Assembly: GCA_021780075.1 (NCBI GenBank)
Contig: JAJXZL010000027.1
Span: 1-38,668, forward strand
Origin: Acidobacteriota bacterium
GTDB lineage: Bacteria; Acidobacteriota; Terriglobia; Terriglobales; Acidobacteriaceae
Direction: 5' to 3'
DNA length: 38,668 nt
Both the position numbers and the translations under genes were made by a program. Positions 8,711 to 19,353 of the stretch are shown in pieces; within the stretch, counting starts at the first letter, position 1; the number at the start of each line of letters is the position of its first letter. Below the pieces are notes generated by a model, which was given only the letters and a program-made list of their open reading frames with translations, ran no database searches and was not told the DNA's origin.

Positions 8711-9856
8711 ATGCGCATTGGCATCACCTGCTATCCCACCTACGGCGGCTCCGGTGTAGTGGCAACGGAACTGGGCATCGAGTTGGCCGCTGCCGGCCAT
8801 GAGGTCCACTTCATCTCCTATTCGCAACCCTTCCGCCTCAGCGGACGCGATGGCGGCATCTTCTATCACGAAGTGCCCGTATCGAGCTACCCGCTCTTTG
8901 AGTTCCCCCCGTATGACCTTGCGCTCGCATCACGCATGGCCGAAGTGGCGGAATTTTATGAGCTCGATCTGCTGCACGTTCATTACGCAATTCCGCACTC
9001 GGTAAGCGCATTGCTGGCTCGGCAGATGCTTGCCGCGAAGGGACGCCGCCTGCCTTTTGTAACCACGCTGCACGGAACCGACATCACGCTTGTGGGACTG
9101 GATCGCAGCTACTTGCCGATCACGCGCTTCTCGATACAGGAGAGCGACGGCGTCACCAGCATCTCGAGTTACCTCAAAGAGAAAACCATTGCCGACTTCG
9201 ACGTGATGCGGCCCATCGAGGTCATACCAAACTTCGTGAACTGCGACGTATACCAGCCGATTCGCGACGAGGCGGTGCGGGCCGCGGCACGATGCAAGCT
9301 CGCAAAACCGGATGAAGCGATCCTGATGCATTTGTCTAACTTCAGGCCGGTCAAGCGTGTCGTGGATGTGGTAAAGGTCTTTGCGCAGGTCGCGCGCGCA
9401 GTTCCCGCGCAACTGGTTCTAGTGGGTGATGGACCCGACCGTTCGGCGGCCGAGTGGCTGGCGCATGATCTTGGCATCCATGCAAAAATCCACTTCCTCG
9501 GGAAGCAGGAGCGCGTAAACGAGCTGCTTCCGCTGGCAGACCTGATGCTGATGCCCAGCGAATTGGAGTCGTTTGGACTGGCGGCGCTCGAGGCCATGGC
9601 ATGCAAGGTGCCGTCCATCGCAACGCGCGTGGGCGGGGTGCCCGAGCTCATTGACGATGGCGTTACCGGCCTGCTGTATCCCGTTGGAGATGTAGAGGAT
9701 ATGGCCTCCGGGGCCATCGGGCTGCTCACTGATCGCACCCGGCTTGACGCCATGCGGGAGGAGGCGCGCAAAACGGCGCGGACGCTGTTCTGCTCCACGA
9801 AAATCGTGCCGCGGTACGTCAGCTACTACGAGTCTGTCCTGGCCAATGCAGGCTGA
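8711..9856 (+). CDS. bshA: N-acetyl-alpha-D-glucosaminyl L-malate synthase BshA
   Basis: This GT4 glycosyltransferase (381 residues) transfers GlcNAc from UDP-GlcNAc to L-malate, the first step of bacillithiol synthesis. It opens MRIGITCYPTYGGSGVVATE, typical of BshA, with the glycine-rich nucleotide-sugar loop. Further family marks are TTLHGTDITLVG, the segment IEVIPNFVNCDVY and, in the C-terminal Rossmann domain, the retaining-GT4 E-x7-E motif in SELESFGLAALEAMAC. GAGAAGGA lies just before the ATG. Length matches the family. No bshB (LmbE-type) or bshC is seen in the window, although a different type of deacetylase lies upstream. Its stop is only 12 bases from the stop of the convergent gene. 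Confidence 0.93.
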   Translation: MRIGITCYPTYGGSGVVATELGIELAAAGHEVHFISYSQPFRLSGRDGGIFYHEVPVSSYPLFEFPPYDLALASRMAEVAEFYELDLLHVHYAIPHSVSALLARQMLAAKGRRLPFVTTLHGTDITLVGLDRSYLPITRFSIQESDGVTSISSYLKEKTIADFDVMRPIEVIPNFVNCDVYQPIRDEAVRAAARCKLAKPDEAILMHLSNFRPVKRVVDVVKVFAQVARAVPAQLVLVGDGPDRSAAEWLAHDLGIHAKIHFLGKQERVNELLPLADLMLMPSELESFGLAALEAMACKVPSIATRVGGVPELIDDGVTGLLYPVGDVEDMASGAIGLLTDRTRLDAMREEARKTARTLFCSTKIVPRYVSYYESVLANAG

Positions 9857-9868
9857 ACCCGGCTGCGC

Positions 9869-10393
9869 TTAAGCGTGCTCCGATTCGAAGCGCGGCATAA
9901 ATCCAAGTTGCTGCCAGAATGCATCAAGCAGGGAAACCGTCTCCGGCGTGGTCTGTGCGGTGGTGCGCAGCAGGAGAGCGGAGGCAGGGCTTTCTGCCAA
10001 ATCACGCGCTTCTGCAACGATGGCAACGCACTTGGCAGGCCGGTAGGTGCAGGCGGCAAGGTCACTGATGGAAAGCCGGGTAGTCGGCGTAGCCAGCACT
10101 GTGCGCGGAGGCGCCATTCGGTCCAGAAGCCACAGAATCTCCAGCTTCGATTCCAATTCGTCGGGCACGCAATCGATCGCCAGATCGGCTTCGCGCACCG
10201 CATCCTCAATGGTGGAAACAAAGGAGACCATTGGCAACGCCGCTGGCCCAAGCTGCTGGCGCAAGGTTTCGCGCGCGTGGTGAAGAGTAGTGGGCATCAC
10301 GTCTTCCAGTAGAACGCGACATCCGGCGCGGGCGGCCGAGAGGGCCAGCCAGCGGCCCAGGGGGCCTGCTCCGATGATAGCGACTGTAGTCAA
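9869..10393 (-). CDS. 3-hydroxyacyl-CoA dehydrogenase-like NAD-binding protein (Rossmann domain only)
   Basis: I place the start at TTG 10393, giving about 174 residues beginning TTVAIIGAGPLGRWLALSAA. The GxGxxG dinucleotide loop is clear, and the following text (AGCRVLLEDVMPTTLHHARE, then EADLAIDCVPDELESKLEIL) fits the N-terminal domain of 3-hydroxyacyl-CoA dehydrogenases. The C-terminal catalytic or dimerisation domain is absent, so it is a stand-alone Rossmann protein about half the usual length. An upstream ATG at 10480 would make it overlap the neighbouring gene by 77 bases and adds unrelated residues before the beta strand; I reject that start. It follows the 60-residue gene by ten bases and is probably cotranscribed. 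Enzyme activity is unproven. Confidence 0.72.
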   Translation of the reverse strand: MTTVAIIGAGPLGRWLALSAARAGCRVLLEDVMPTTLHHARETLRQQLGPAALPMVSFVSTIEDAVREADLAIDCVPDELESKLEILWLLDRMAPPRTVLATPTTRLSISDLAACTYRPAKCVAIVAEARDLAESPASALLLRTTAQTTPETVSLLDAFWQQLGFMPRFESEHA

Positions 10394-10403
10394 CTGGAAC
10401 GCA

Positions 10404-10586
10404 TTACCTGGCGGAAAGAGCCTGCGCCACGTCTTCAACATTGGGCCGGGTCTGCTGCAGATGCTCAGCGACGCGGGCACGCTCCTCAGGGGAGAGATTC
10501 GGAACGGCAGCCAGTACCCGGCGAAGGGTTACGGCGACGTCGTCTAGGTAGTTCATCAGGCGAATTGCTTCTCCGGAAAGCGGCAT
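10404..10586 (-). CDS. Small hypothetical helical protein (60 residues)
   Basis: The reading frame MPLSGEAIRLMNYLDDVAVT continues with LRRVLAAVPNLSPEERARVA and ends QALSAR. It is predicted to be almost wholly alpha-helical and charged, without signal or membrane segments. GAGGGGAACC directly before the ATG is a strong ribosome site, which supports a real gene. The stop codon lies ten bases before the TTG start of the Rossmann-type gene, which suggests translational coupling. I do not recognise the family. Confidence 0.68.
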   Translation of the reverse strand: MPLSGEAIRLMNYLDDVAVTLRRVLAAVPNLSPEERARVAEHLQQTRPNVEDVAQALSAR

Positions 10587-10836
10587 GGTTCCCCTCGGTG
10601 GATAGTGTCAGCTCCCATTGTAGGGGGTTCGGTCGGCAGTGGGAAAGGCAGGGCAGTTGATTCAGCAGGCAACCGCGCGCTGGGCATCTTGTCGTGAGCC
10701 CTAAGGCGGGTCCATTATGATAGGGTTTCCGATTTACCAGACAATTGTGGGATAGGCCAGGCAGGCGCTTTCGGCCCGACCACAGCAACATGACTTTGCG
10801 CATGTCAAAACGCTGAGCTGGAGAATTCTTTCCGAT

Positions 10837-12678
10837 ATGAAGCCCCCAATGGCCACAATCGAACCGACCGCAAACGCAACCCCGCTCACGACGAACAGGC
10901 ACCTGATTCGCTGGGTGGAAAAGATGGCCGATCTCTGCCGCCCCGACTCCGTCCATTGGGTTGACGGCTCGCAGGCTGAGTACGACTTTCTCTGCGACCG
11001 GCTTGTTGCTGCCGGCACCTTCGTCCGCTTGGATCAGAAGCGCTGGCCCGGCTGCTACTATGCCCGCTCGGTTCCCGGCGATGTGGCCCGCGTGGAAGAC
11101 CGCACCTTCATCTGCTCGCTCTCCAAGGATGCTGCCGGCCCCACCAACAACTGGGAAGACCCCTATTTGATGCGCCGCCGCCTCAAGCAGCTCTTTCGCG
11201 GCTGCATGCAGGGCCGCACCATGTATGTGCTGCCCTTCAGCATGGGGCCAGTGGGCTCGCCCATGTCCGCCATCGGCGTCCAGCTCACGGATTCACCCTA
11301 TGTCGTTGCCCAAATGCGCATCATGGCGCGTATCGGAGCACCGGTCTTCGCCGAAATCGACAAGGACGAAAAACGCGTTGTGCCCTGTATGCACTCCATC
11401 GGGATGCCGCTCAAACCCGGCCAGACTGACGTGCCGTGGCCCTGCAACGAAACCAAGTACATCGTGCATTTCCCCGAGACGCGAGAAATATGGTCCTACG
11501 GCTCCGGATACGGTGGCAATGCCCTGCTGAGCAAAAAGTGCTTCGCCCTCCGTATCGCCTCTAACATCGCCCGCGACGAAGGCTGGATGGCAGAACACAT
11601 GCTCATTCTCGGCGTGGAAAATCCCGAAGGTGAGAAGACGTATGTCGCCGCCGCCTTCCCCTCCGCCTGCGGAAAGACCAACTTCGCCATGCTGATTCCG
11701 CCCAGGGCCATGGGCGGCTGGAAAGTCTGGACCGTAGGCGACGACATCGCCTGGATTCGGCCTGACGCGAACGGCCGTTTGCGTGCCATCAACCCTGAGG
11801 CCGGCTTCTTTGGCGTGGCCCCAGGAACCGGCGAGAAAACCAACCCCATGGCCATGGCGACCCTCGCCCGGAACTCTATCTTCACCAATGTCGCGCTCAC
11901 CCCGGATGGTGGCGTCTGGTGGGAAGGCATGACCGACACCCCGCCTAAAGAATGTCTCGACTGGCGCGGAGAACGCTGGACGCCGGCCATCGGCAAAGAG
12001 ACCGGGCGCACCGCCGCGCACCCCAACGGCCGCTTCACCGCACCCGCTGCGCAATGCCCCACCATCGATCCGGCGTGGGAGTCGCCGGAGGGCGTGCCCA
12101 TAAGCGCAATCATTTTTGGCGGCCGACGTTCCGCAACGTTGCCGCTGATCTATCAGGCGTTCAACTGGAGCAGCGGTGTCTACATTGGCGCCACAATGGG
12201 CTCTGAAACCACGGCCGCTGCAAGCGGCGCAGTAGGCCAGGTCCGGCGCGACCCAATGGCCATGCTTCCCTTCTGCGGTTATCACATGGGCGAATACATC
12301 CGCCACTGGCTCAGAATGCAGCGTGAGCTGGACGAAACGCCGCGCGTCTTCCACGTCAACTGGTTTCGCAAAGATGAAAATGGCCGCTTCATGTGGCCGG
12401 GCTTCAGTGAGAACATGCGCGTGCTCCGCTGGGTTGTCGATCGCGTGCATGGCCGTACGCACGGTCGCGAGACGCCGATCGGGTGGGTTCCGCGCTATGA
12501 CGATATCGACTGGCGCGGCCTCGACTTTCCGCGCGAAAAATTCGATGAGCTGATGAAGGTTGATCGCGATGCATGGCGCAATGAAATCATCGGGCACGAA
12601 GAGCTTTTCATCAAGCTCCACAGCCAGTTGCCGCCGGAGATGATCTATGAGCGCGAGTTGCTGATTCGCCGGCTCTAG
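10837..12678 (+). CDS. pckG: Phosphoenolpyruvate carboxykinase (GTP)
   Basis: The 613-residue enzyme interconverts oxaloacetate plus GTP and PEP plus CO2 plus GDP, linking the TCA cycle with gluconeogenesis in the cytoplasm. It is the GTP-type (about 600 residues) and not the ATP-type. Visible motifs are the P-loop [12 protein letters not shown], with Cys278 and Lys280, followed by the metal-binding segment [10 protein letters not shown] and the stretch [38 protein letters not shown] and the C-terminal [19 protein letters not shown] are also typical. A GGAG precedes the start; ATG 10849 is a possible alternative. The 250-base upstream region has no other gene. It stands alone as a transcription unit but lies near gltBD and glgP in a central-metabolism block. 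Confidence 0.96.
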   Translation: MKPPMATIEPTANATPLTTNRHLIRWVEKMADLCRPDSVHWVDGSQAEYDFLCDRLVAAGTFVRLDQKRWPGCYYARSVPGDVARVEDRTFICSLSKDAAGPTNNWEDPYLMRRRLKQLFRGCMQGRTMYVLPFSMGPVGSPMSAIGVQLTDSPYVVAQMRIMARIGAPVFAEIDKDEKRVVPCMHSIGMPLKPGQTDVPWPCNETKYIVHFPETREIWSYGSGYGGNALLSKKCFALRIASNIARDEGWMAEHMLILGVENPEGEKTYVAAAFPSACGKTNFAMLIPPRAMGGWKVWTVGDDIAWIRPDANGRLRAINPEAGFFGVAPGTGEKTNPMAMATLARNSIFTNVALTPDGGVWWEGMTDTPPKECLDWRGERWTPAIGKETGRTAAHPNGRFTAPAAQCPTIDPAWESPEGVPISAIIFGGRRSATLPLIYQAFNWSSGVYIGATMGSETTAAASGAVGQVRRDPMAMLPFCGYHMGEYIRHWLRMQRELDETPRVFHVNWFRKDENGRFMWPGFSENMRVLRWVVDRVHGRTHGRETPIGWVPRYDDIDWRGLDFPREKFDELMKVDRDAWRNEIIGHEELFIKLHSQLPPEMIYERELLIRRL

Positions 12679-12735
12679 GAATCCACACCCGCGATTGATC
12701 GCAGTCCATCTACGTCTTGCCGTGCCTCTCTTCCA

Positions 12736-12927
12736 TCACGGCTTGGGACCGCCATCTCTGCAGATCTGAAGGCGGCGCCTGCCATTTTCGCCCCGGACAT
12801 GCGACTGATTCCAATAGAGTTTCGCATTGCGGAAGTCTTTTATCGCATTTTCCGATATAGTAAAAGGGTCAGTAATACCCCAAAAACGGCCAGGGCCGCC
12901 GATGCGGACCTTTACACGAAAAGCCAT
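12736..12927 (-). CDS. Small protein of unknown function (63 residues), divergent from gltB
   Basis: From ATG 12927 the minus strand encodes MAFRVKVRIGGPGRFWGITD, then PFTISENAIKDFRNAKLYWN, and ends DGGPKP. GAGGGAG six bases before the ATG is an excellent ribosome-binding site. The composition is protein-like: a basic beta-type N-terminus, then a helical Asn/Lys-rich part. There is no signal peptide, membrane segment or cysteine cluster. It occupies most of the gap between pckG and gltB and is transcribed away from gltB, so the 90-base spacer must hold both promoters. I do not recognise any family. Confidence 0.62.
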   Translation of the reverse strand: MAFRVKVRIGGPGRFWGITDPFTISENAIKDFRNAKLYWNQSHVRGENGRRRLQICRDGGPKP

Positions 12928-13017
12928 GGTAACTCCCTCGGGAATTGCCACGGTGGATGTGTATTTACAGCCGACAACGGCACAGCGCGCTGAACAACGC
13001 ACACAAAGAAGGATGCC

Positions 13018-16000
13018 ATGCAAACATCGGATACTCGTCTTCGCATTCCTGATGCCCAGGGGCTCTATCATCCACGCAATGAACACGATGCCTGCGGTAT
13101 GGGCCTCGTGGCCAGCATTCGCGGCGAGAAGAGCCACGAGATCATCCGCAAGGGGCTTGAGGTTCTCATCAACCTCACCCATCGCGGCGCTGCTGGCTGC
13201 GATCCCGAGACGGGCGACGGTGCGGGCATTCTGATCCAGATTCCCCACGTCTTTTTTGCGCGTGAGTGCGGCGAGCTTGGCATGCCCCTCCCCGAACCCG
13301 GCGCCTACGGCGTGGCCATGGTCTTTCTGCCTGTGGACAAGCACAGCCGTCTGCAGTGCGAAGGCGTCTTTGAGCGGATTGCAAGCGAAGAGGGGCTCAC
13401 CGTTCTCGGTTGGCGCGATACGCCCGTGAACGGCGACGCCATCGGCCGCGAAGCGCGCGCTTCACAGCCTTATATCGAGCAGTTTTTTGTTGCCTGCCCC
13501 GCGGGCATGGAAGAAGAGGCTTTTGAGCGCCTCCTTTACCGCGTTCGCCGCCGCACTGAGAACGAGATTGTTGCCTCTGATATTGAAGGCAAAGACGATT
13601 TCTACGTCCCTTCGTTCTCCTGCCGGACCATCATTTACAAGGGCCTCATGTTGGCCCCGCAGATTGAGAAGTTCTACTTCGAGTTGGCCAATCCACTCGT
13701 CACCAGCGCACTGTGCCTCGTGCACCAGCGATTCTCTACCAACACGTTTCCCAGTTGGAAGCTTGCGCACCCCTACCGCTATGTTGCACACAATGGCGAA
13801 ATCAATACCATCCGCGGCAATGTCAGCTGGATGAATGCCCGCCAGTCGGTGCTGGAAAGCCCGAAATACGATGGCAAGATTGACGATCTATATCCCGTCA
13901 TCATGCCCGACGGAAGTGATTCAGCTTCGCTCGATAATGCGGTGGAGTTCCTTTTCCAGTCGGGCCGTTCACTGCCACACGTCATGGCCATGCTCATTCC
14001 CGAGGCATGGGCCGGCAACCCTGACATGGATGAGGACAAGCGCGCCTTCTACGAATACCATGCATCCCTGATAGAGCCGTGGGATGGGCCGGCGGCGATT
14101 GCTTTCACTGACGGCCGCGTCATCGGCGCCACGCTTGACCGCAACGGCCTGCGCCCTGGACGTTACATCGTCACAAAGGACGACCTGGTCGTCCTTGCCT
14201 CTGAAGCCGGCGTGCTCGAAGTGCCCGCCGAAGACATCCGCAAGAAGGGCCGCCTTCAACCCGGCCGCATGTTCCTTGTCGACACGGTAGCAAAGCGCAT
14301 CATCTCTGACGCCGAAATCAAGAAGGAACTCGCCGCCCGCCAGCCTTATGGCAAGTGGCTCCAGGAGCAGCAGGTCACTATGGACCAGCTTCCTGAACCT
14401 TCGCGCGTGATTGCGTCCAACCCTGAAACCCTGCTGCGCCGCCAGCGTGCCTATGGCTACAGCGAAGAAGATTTGCGCATCCTGCTCGGGCCGATGGGCG
14501 CCAAGGGCGAAGAACCCATTGGCTCCATGGGCACCGACGTGCCGCTGGCCTGCCTCTCTGACCGTCCGCAACCGCTGTTCAATTACTTCAAGCAACTTTT
14601 CGCGCAGGTCACGAATCCGCCCATCGACCCCATCCGCGAAGAACTGGTAATGTCCCTCATCAGTTACATCGGCACGGAACGCAACATCCTGGACGAGGCG
14701 CCTGAAAACTGCCACACGCTCAAGCTGCCGCATCCCATTCTGACCAACCGCGACCTTGAAAAACTCCGCCGTGTCTCATCCGGCGATCTGCTTGCCACCA
14801 CGCTGCCCGCGCTCTTCCGCGCCGCAGACGGTGAAACCGGCTTGCGCCACAGCCTTGAGGATCTGAGTGCTCGCGCAGCGCATGCGGTCAGTTCAGGCTA
14901 TACACTCCTCATCATTTCTGATCGCGGTGTCGATCCGACCTATGCGCCCATTCCCAGCCTGCTCGCCATGGCCGCCGTGCATAACCGCCTGGTCAAGGAG
15001 AAAACCCGCACGCAGGTTGCTCTCATCATCGAGAGCGGCGAGCCACGCGAGGTCATGCACTTTGCCCTGCTTATTGGATACGGTGCAAGCGCCATCAATC
15101 CCTACCTGGCCATTGAGACACTGCATGACCTCAAGCGGCGCGGCCTGCTGCCTCACAACGTTACCGGCAACCAGGCCGAAAAGAACTTCGTCAAGGCCAT
15201 CAACAAGGGTTTGCTCAAGACATTCTCCAAGATGGGCATCAGCACGCTGCAGAGCTATCGCGGCGCGCAGGTCTTTGAGGCCGTTGGCTTGAACCAGATG
15301 CTCATCAATGCCTACTTCCCAGGCACCGCTTCGCGTATCGAGGGCGTGGGCCTTGACGTGCTCGCCCGCGAAGCGCAGTTGAAGCATGACTACGCATTCC
15401 AGCCGCTTACCGAGTCGGAGACTGAGCTAGTCGTCGGCGGCCAGTACCAGTACCGCGAGGGTGGCGAGTACCACCTGCTCAATCCGCAGACCATCAGCAA
15501 GCTGCAGCATGCGGTGCGGCAGAATAATCCCACCACCTTCCAGGAATACACAGATCTGCTGGACGATCGGAATCGCCAACTCTGCACGCTGCGCGGTCTT
15601 CTCAATCTCAAGTATTCCGACAATCCGATTCCGCTCGATGAGGTGGAGCCGGCAAAGGAAATCGTTAAGCGATTCACCACCGGCGCCATGAGCTTTGGCT
15701 CCATCAGTAAGGAAGCCCACGAGACACTGGCTATTGCGATGAACCGCCTCGGCGGCATGTCCAACACAGGCGAAGGCGGTGAGGACGAGGCGCGCTTTAC
15801 GCCTGACCCGAATGGCGACTCGCGCCGAAGTGCCGTCAAGCAGGTGGCCAGCGGACGCTTCGGCGTCACCACCAACTACCTGGTCAACGCCGATGAACTC
15901 CAAATCAAAATGGCGCAAGGCGCAAAGCCCGGTGAGGGCGGTCAGTTGCCCGGTCACAAGGTGGACGAGGTCATCGCCAGGACACGGCACTCGATTCCCG

Positions 16001-17610
16001 GCGTAGGCCTCATCTCGCCGCCGCCGCACCATGACATCTATTCCATTGAAGATCTCGCGCAGCTGATCTACGACCTCAAGAACGTCAACCCCAAGGCGCG
16101 CATAGCCGTCAAGCTCGTGTCCGAGGTCGGTGTCGGCACGGTTGCCGCTGGAGTCTCCAAGGCCCATGCCGATGTTGTCCTCATCTCTGGCGACAACGGC
16201 GGTACGGGCGCTTCGCCGCTCAGTTCCATCAAGCACGCGGGCCTCCCGTGGGAACTCGGCCTTGCCGAAACGCAGCAGGTGCTGCTGCTCAACGACCTGC
16301 GTAGTCGCATTAAGGTGCAGACCGACGGCAAGCTGCAAACGGGCCGCGACGTCGTGATTGCCGCTTTGCTGGGCGCTGAGGAGTTCGGCTTTGCCACCAC
16401 ACCGCTCATCACCATGGGTTGCATCATGATGCGCAAATGCCATCTGAATACCTGTTCGGTAGGCATTGCCACGCAGGACCCGGTCCTGCGCGCGCGCTTC
16501 CAGGGCCAGCCGGAGCACGTCGTCAACTTCTTCTTCTTCATTGCCGAGCAGATGCGCCAGCACATGGCCAAATTGGGCTTCCGCACCGTCGACGAGATGG
16601 TCGGCCGCGTGGATAAAATTGACGCGGCACTGGCCGATGCGCACTGGAAGGCCAAGGGAATCGATCTCGCCTCCATCCTTTATGCGCCAACACTGCCTTC
16701 GCGCGTTGCACGTCGCAAGGTCCAGGCCCAGGATCACGGCCTCGAGCAGGCGCTCGATCACGCACTTATCGCTGCGGCCGCGCCGGCCCTCGAATCAAAA
16801 ACGCCGGTCAGTGCAAGCTTTGCTATTCGCAATGTGCACCGCACCGTCGGCGGCATGTTGGGCGGTGAGATTGCTCGTCGCTATGGCTCTGCCGGATTGC
16901 CAGACGGTACGATTCATTTTCGATTTGAAGGATCGGCCGGCCAGAGTTTCGGAGCCTTTGTCCCCAGCGGAGTCACACTTGAGTTGGAAGGCGACTCCAA
17001 CGACTATCTCGGCAAGGGATTGTCGGGCGGGCGCATCATCGCTTATCCAGCCAAAACCTCCAGCTTCATGCCTGAGGAGAGCATACTGGTGGGCAATGTC
17101 GTGCTCTATGGCGCCACCAGCGGCGAAGTCTTCCTGAACGGCATCGCAGGCGAGCGCTTCGCGGTTCGTAACTCGGGCGCCACCGCAGTCGTTGAAGGTG
17201 TGGGCGACCACGGTTGCGAGTACATGACCAACGGCACAGTCGTCGTGATTGGCTCCACTGGCCGCAACTTCGCCGCCGGCATGAGCGGCGGACGCGCCTT
17301 TGTCTACGACGACCAGGGCGATTTCTCTTCCCGCCGCTGCAACAAGGCGAGTGTGGATTTGGAGCCGCTCGTGACCGCCGCCGATGTCAACGAAGTGCGC
17401 GGCCTGCTTGAGCGTCACCGCGACCTGACAGGAAGCCCGCGCGCCGCTTGGATTCTGGAACATTGGGCCGACACGCAGCCACGATTCATCAAGGTCTTCC
17501 CGCACGAGTACAAGCGCGTTCTGGGCGTGCCGCGCGTTGAAGAAGTTTACGCAGCTCCCACATCTTCGTCGCCTCTGGTGGCGGCAACAGCAGAGGTGCA
17601 GCATGGGTAA
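13018..17610 (+). CDS. gltB: Glutamate synthase (NADPH) large subunit
   Basis: GltB (1530 residues) makes glutamate from glutamine and 2-oxoglutarate with GltD as the electron-supplying partner. Domains run in order: the class-II glutamine amidotransferase domain, whose Cys26 in [11 protein letters not shown] becomes the N-terminal nucleophile after propeptide removal; the central domain; the FMN-binding synthase domain ([20 protein letters not shown]); and the C-terminal GXGXG beta-helix ([20 protein letters not shown]). The 3Fe-4S cysteines are Cys1135, Cys1141 and Cys1146, in the canonical C-x5-C-x4-C spacing. Length is normal. AAGGA lies just upstream of the ATG. The end overlaps gltD by eight bases. 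The likely role is ammonium assimilation together with glutamine synthetase, not present here. Confidence 0.97.
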   Translation: MQTSDTRLRIPDAQGLYHPRNEHDACGMGLVASIRGEKSHEIIRKGLEVLINLTHRGAAGCDPETGDGAGILIQIPHVFFARECGELGMPLPEPGAYGVAMVFLPVDKHSRLQCEGVFERIASEEGLTVLGWRDTPVNGDAIGREARASQPYIEQFFVACPAGMEEEAFERLLYRVRRRTENEIVASDIEGKDDFYVPSFSCRTIIYKGLMLAPQIEKFYFELANPLVTSALCLVHQRFSTNTFPSWKLAHPYRYVAHNGEINTIRGNVSWMNARQSVLESPKYDGKIDDLYPVIMPDGSDSASLDNAVEFLFQSGRSLPHVMAMLIPEAWAGNPDMDEDKRAFYEYHASLIEPWDGPAAIAFTDGRVIGATLDRNGLRPGRYIVTKDDLVVLASEAGVLEVPAEDIRKKGRLQPGRMFLVDTVAKRIISDAEIKKELAARQPYGKWLQEQQVTMDQLPEPSRVIASNPETLLRRQRAYGYSEEDLRILLGPMGAKGEEPIGSMGTDVPLACLSDRPQPLFNYFKQLFAQVTNPPIDPIREELVMSLISYIGTERNILDEAPENCHTLKLPHPILTNRDLEKLRRVSSGDLLATTLPALFRAADGETGLRHSLEDLSARAAHAVSSGYTLLIISDRGVDPTYAPIPSLLAMAAVHNRLVKEKTRTQVALIIESGEPREVMHFALLIGYGASAINPYLAIETLHDLKRRGLLPHNVTGNQAEKNFVKAINKGLLKTFSKMGISTLQSYRGAQVFEAVGLNQMLINAYFPGTASRIEGVGLDVLAREAQLKHDYAFQPLTESETELVVGGQYQYREGGEYHLLNPQTISKLQHAVRQNNPTTFQEYTDLLDDRNRQLCTLRGLLNLKYSDNPIPLDEVEPAKEIVKRFTTGAMSFGSISKEAHETLAIAMNRLGGMSNTGEGGEDEARFTPDPNGDSRRSAVKQVASGRFGVTTNYLVNADELQIKMAQGAKPGEGGQLPGHKVDEVIARTRHSIPGVGLISPPPHHDIYSIEDLAQLIYDLKNVNPKARIAVKLVSEVGVGTVAAGVSKAHADVVLISGDNGGTGASPLSSIKHAGLPWELGLAETQQVLLLNDLRSRIKVQTDGKLQTGRDVVIAALLGAEEFGFATTPLITMGCIMMRKCHLNTCSVGIATQDPVLRARFQGQPEHVVNFFFFIAEQMRQHMAKLGFRTVDEMVGRVDKIDAALADAHWKAKGIDLASILYAPTLPSRVARRKVQAQDHGLEQALDHALIAAAAPALESKTPVSASFAIRNVHRTVGGMLGGEIARRYGSAGLPDGTIHFRFEGSAGQSFGAFVPSGVTLELEGDSNDYLGKGLSGGRIIAYPAKTSSFMPEESILVGNVVLYGATSGEVFLNGIAGERFAVRNSGATAVVEGVGDHGCEYMTNGTVVVIGSTGRNFAAGMSGGRAFVYDDQGDFSSRRCNKASVDLEPLVTAADVNEVRGLLERHRDLTGSPRAAWILEHWADTQPRFIKVFPHEYKRVLGVPRVEEVYAAPTSSSPLVAATAEVQHG

Positions 17611-19045
17611 GGTCACTGGATTTCTCGAGATTGAGCGCGAACAACCCACCCGCCGCAAGGCTGACGAGCGCGTACACGACTGGCAGGAAATTTACGAGCC
17701 TTTCTCTGAGGAGAAGCAGCGCGAGCAGGGCGCTCGCTGCATGGACTGCGGCGTACCCTTCTGCCACACAGGCTGCCCCGTCAACAATCTCATTCCCGAC
17801 TGGAATGACCTTGTCTACAATGACCGTTGGGAGAGCGCCATCCGGCGCCTGCACGCCACCAACAACTTCCCGGAGTTCACGGGCCGCATCTGCCCCGCGC
17901 CCTGTGAGGCCGCCTGCGTGCTGGGTATCAACCTGCCCCCGGTTTCCATCAAGCTCATTGAGAAAAGCATCGTGGAGCGAGCATGGAATGAGGGTTGGAT
18001 TCATCCTGAACCGCCCGAGCAGAACACCGGCAAACGTGTCGCCGTAGTGGGCAGCGGTCCGTCGGGCCTGGCCGCTGCGCAGCAGTTGCGCCGTGCCGGC
18101 CACTCCGTCACCGTCTACGAGAAAAACGACCGCATCGGCGGCCTGCTGCGCTACGGCATTCCCAACTTCAAGTTGGAAAAGCACGTCATCGACCGCCGCA
18201 TCCAGCAGATGCGAGCCGAGGGTGTCACATTTGTAACCAATGCGCACGTGGGCGTAAGTATTCCCATTGAGGCGCTCACTGGGCACTACGACGCCATTCT
18301 GCTCTGCGGTGGCTCTGAGCAACCCCGTGATCTCAAGGTTCCTGGCCGCGAACTGAAAGGCATCCACTATGCCATGGAGTTCCTGCCTCAGCAGAACCAT
18401 CGCTGCGAAGGCGACCTCGTAGATGCGGCCGCATCGATCCACGCCGAAGGCAAGCGCGTACTTATCATCGGTGGAGGAGATACCGGCGCTGACTGTCTGG
18501 GTACCAGCCTTCGCCAGGGAGCAAAGAGCGTGCATCAGTTCGAGATCATGCCCAAGCCGCCTGAGGCACGCGCTGGGTCCACGCCATGGCCGATGTGGCC
18601 ATTGCAGTTGCGCACAGAGAGTTCGCATGAGGAAGGTGGCATCCGCGACTGGAGCATCAACAGCATCCAATTCACCGGCGATGAAGCTGGCAACGTTAAG
18701 CAGTTGCATGCCGTGCGCGTCGGTCCTCCGCCAAAGTTTGAGCCGATTGCGGGTTCCGAATTCACGCTCGACGTCGATCTTGTCCTGCTGGCAATGGGCT
18801 TTCTTGGCCCGGTCCGCAACGGCATGATTGAGCAGTTGGGCGTCGCGCTCGACCAGCGCGGCAATGTCGCCACCACCAACTACAAAACCTCCGTCGATGG
18901 CATCTTTGCCGCCGGCGACATGCGCCGCGGCCAGTCCCTGGTGGTCTGGGCCATCTCGGAAGGCAGAATGGCGGCTGCCGCGGTGGACAGCTATCTCGCG
19001 GAAAAGGAAGTCCCCGCGCCGCATCTCCATCGCATCAACGCCTGA
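17603..19045 (+). CDS. gltD: Glutamate synthase (NADPH) small subunit
   Basis: GltD (480 residues) takes electrons from NADPH through FAD and 4Fe-4S clusters to GltB. The N-terminus holds the cysteine motifs [20 protein letters not shown] and [11 protein letters not shown] first dinucleotide fold has [17 protein letters not shown] with [16 protein letters not shown]; a second has [18 protein letters not shown]. The C-terminus shows the FAD motif [20 protein letters not shown]. The start ATG 17603 overlaps the gltB stop as ATGGGTAA and is preceded by GAGGTG; the in-frame upstream start at 17537 would add 22 residues lying inside gltB and is unlikely. The overlap implies translational coupling and matched subunit levels. 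Confidence 0.96.
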   Translation: MGKVTGFLEIEREQPTRRKADERVHDWQEIYEPFSEEKQREQGARCMDCGVPFCHTGCPVNNLIPDWNDLVYNDRWESAIRRLHATNNFPEFTGRICPAPCEAACVLGINLPPVSIKLIEKSIVERAWNEGWIHPEPPEQNTGKRVAVVGSGPSGLAAAQQLRRAGHSVTVYEKNDRIGGLLRYGIPNFKLEKHVIDRRIQQMRAEGVTFVTNAHVGVSIPIEALTGHYDAILLCGGSEQPRDLKVPGRELKGIHYAMEFLPQQNHRCEGDLVDAAASIHAEGKRVLIIGGGDTGADCLGTSLRQGAKSVHQFEIMPKPPEARAGSTPWPMWPLQLRTESSHEEGGIRDWSINSIQFTGDEAGNVKQLHAVRVGPPPKFEPIAGSEFTLDVDLVLLAMGFLGPVRNGMIEQLGVALDQRGNVATTNYKTSVDGIFAAGDMRRGQSLVVWAISEGRMAAAAVDSYLAEKEVPAPHLHRINA

Positions 19046-19061
19046 ATCGATGGCGAAATCC

Positions 19062-19101
19062 CCTGCATCGGGTGCGGCTCAAGACCACTTCCCGATGCAG
19101 G
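19062..19101 (+). terminator. Perfect 11-bp hairpin after gltD, without U-tract
   Basis: CCTGCATCGGG (19062-19072) and CCCGATGCAGG (19091-19101) are perfect inverted repeats with an 18-base loop, starting 17 bases after the gltD stop. No T-run follows. It may be a 3'-end stabilising hairpin, a factor-dependent terminator or a bidirectional element; a classic intrinsic terminator is unlikely. Confidence 0.45.
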
Positions 19102-19353
19102 CGCAGCACCGGCATTCTCTACTCTTCAGTTCCCTCTTCAAAAGAGCGCGGCTTCTAAACTGGCCGCACGGGATGCCTGACACTTTCCTCGCATCGCACA
19201 GCAATCCACGACTATAGACTCCTCTTCCGCCATATAGTGATAAGTCTCACAATCAATTTCTCTTGATCGGGACCACAATGGCTCCATTGCGCGCATCATA
19301 ATGGGCAGCAAATTTATCTTGCCGCAAGATGCCGACGTCGAATGGAGACTGCT

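Noticed and set aside
10394..10480. Longer N-terminus (ATG 10480) for the Rossmann-type gene
   Set aside because: It would overlap the well-supported 60-residue gene and adds residues before the expected beta-strand start.
11293..12621. Long open frame antisense to pckG
   Set aside because: Same codon-bias effect; pckG is unambiguous and the antisense product is low-complexity and unrecognised.
15427..16761. Long open frame antisense to gltB
   Set aside because: Shadow of the GC-rich gltB coding sequence, with no ribosome site or family features.
17489..19030. 513-residue open frame antisense to gltD
   Set aside because: Shadow of gltD; no start context or domain.
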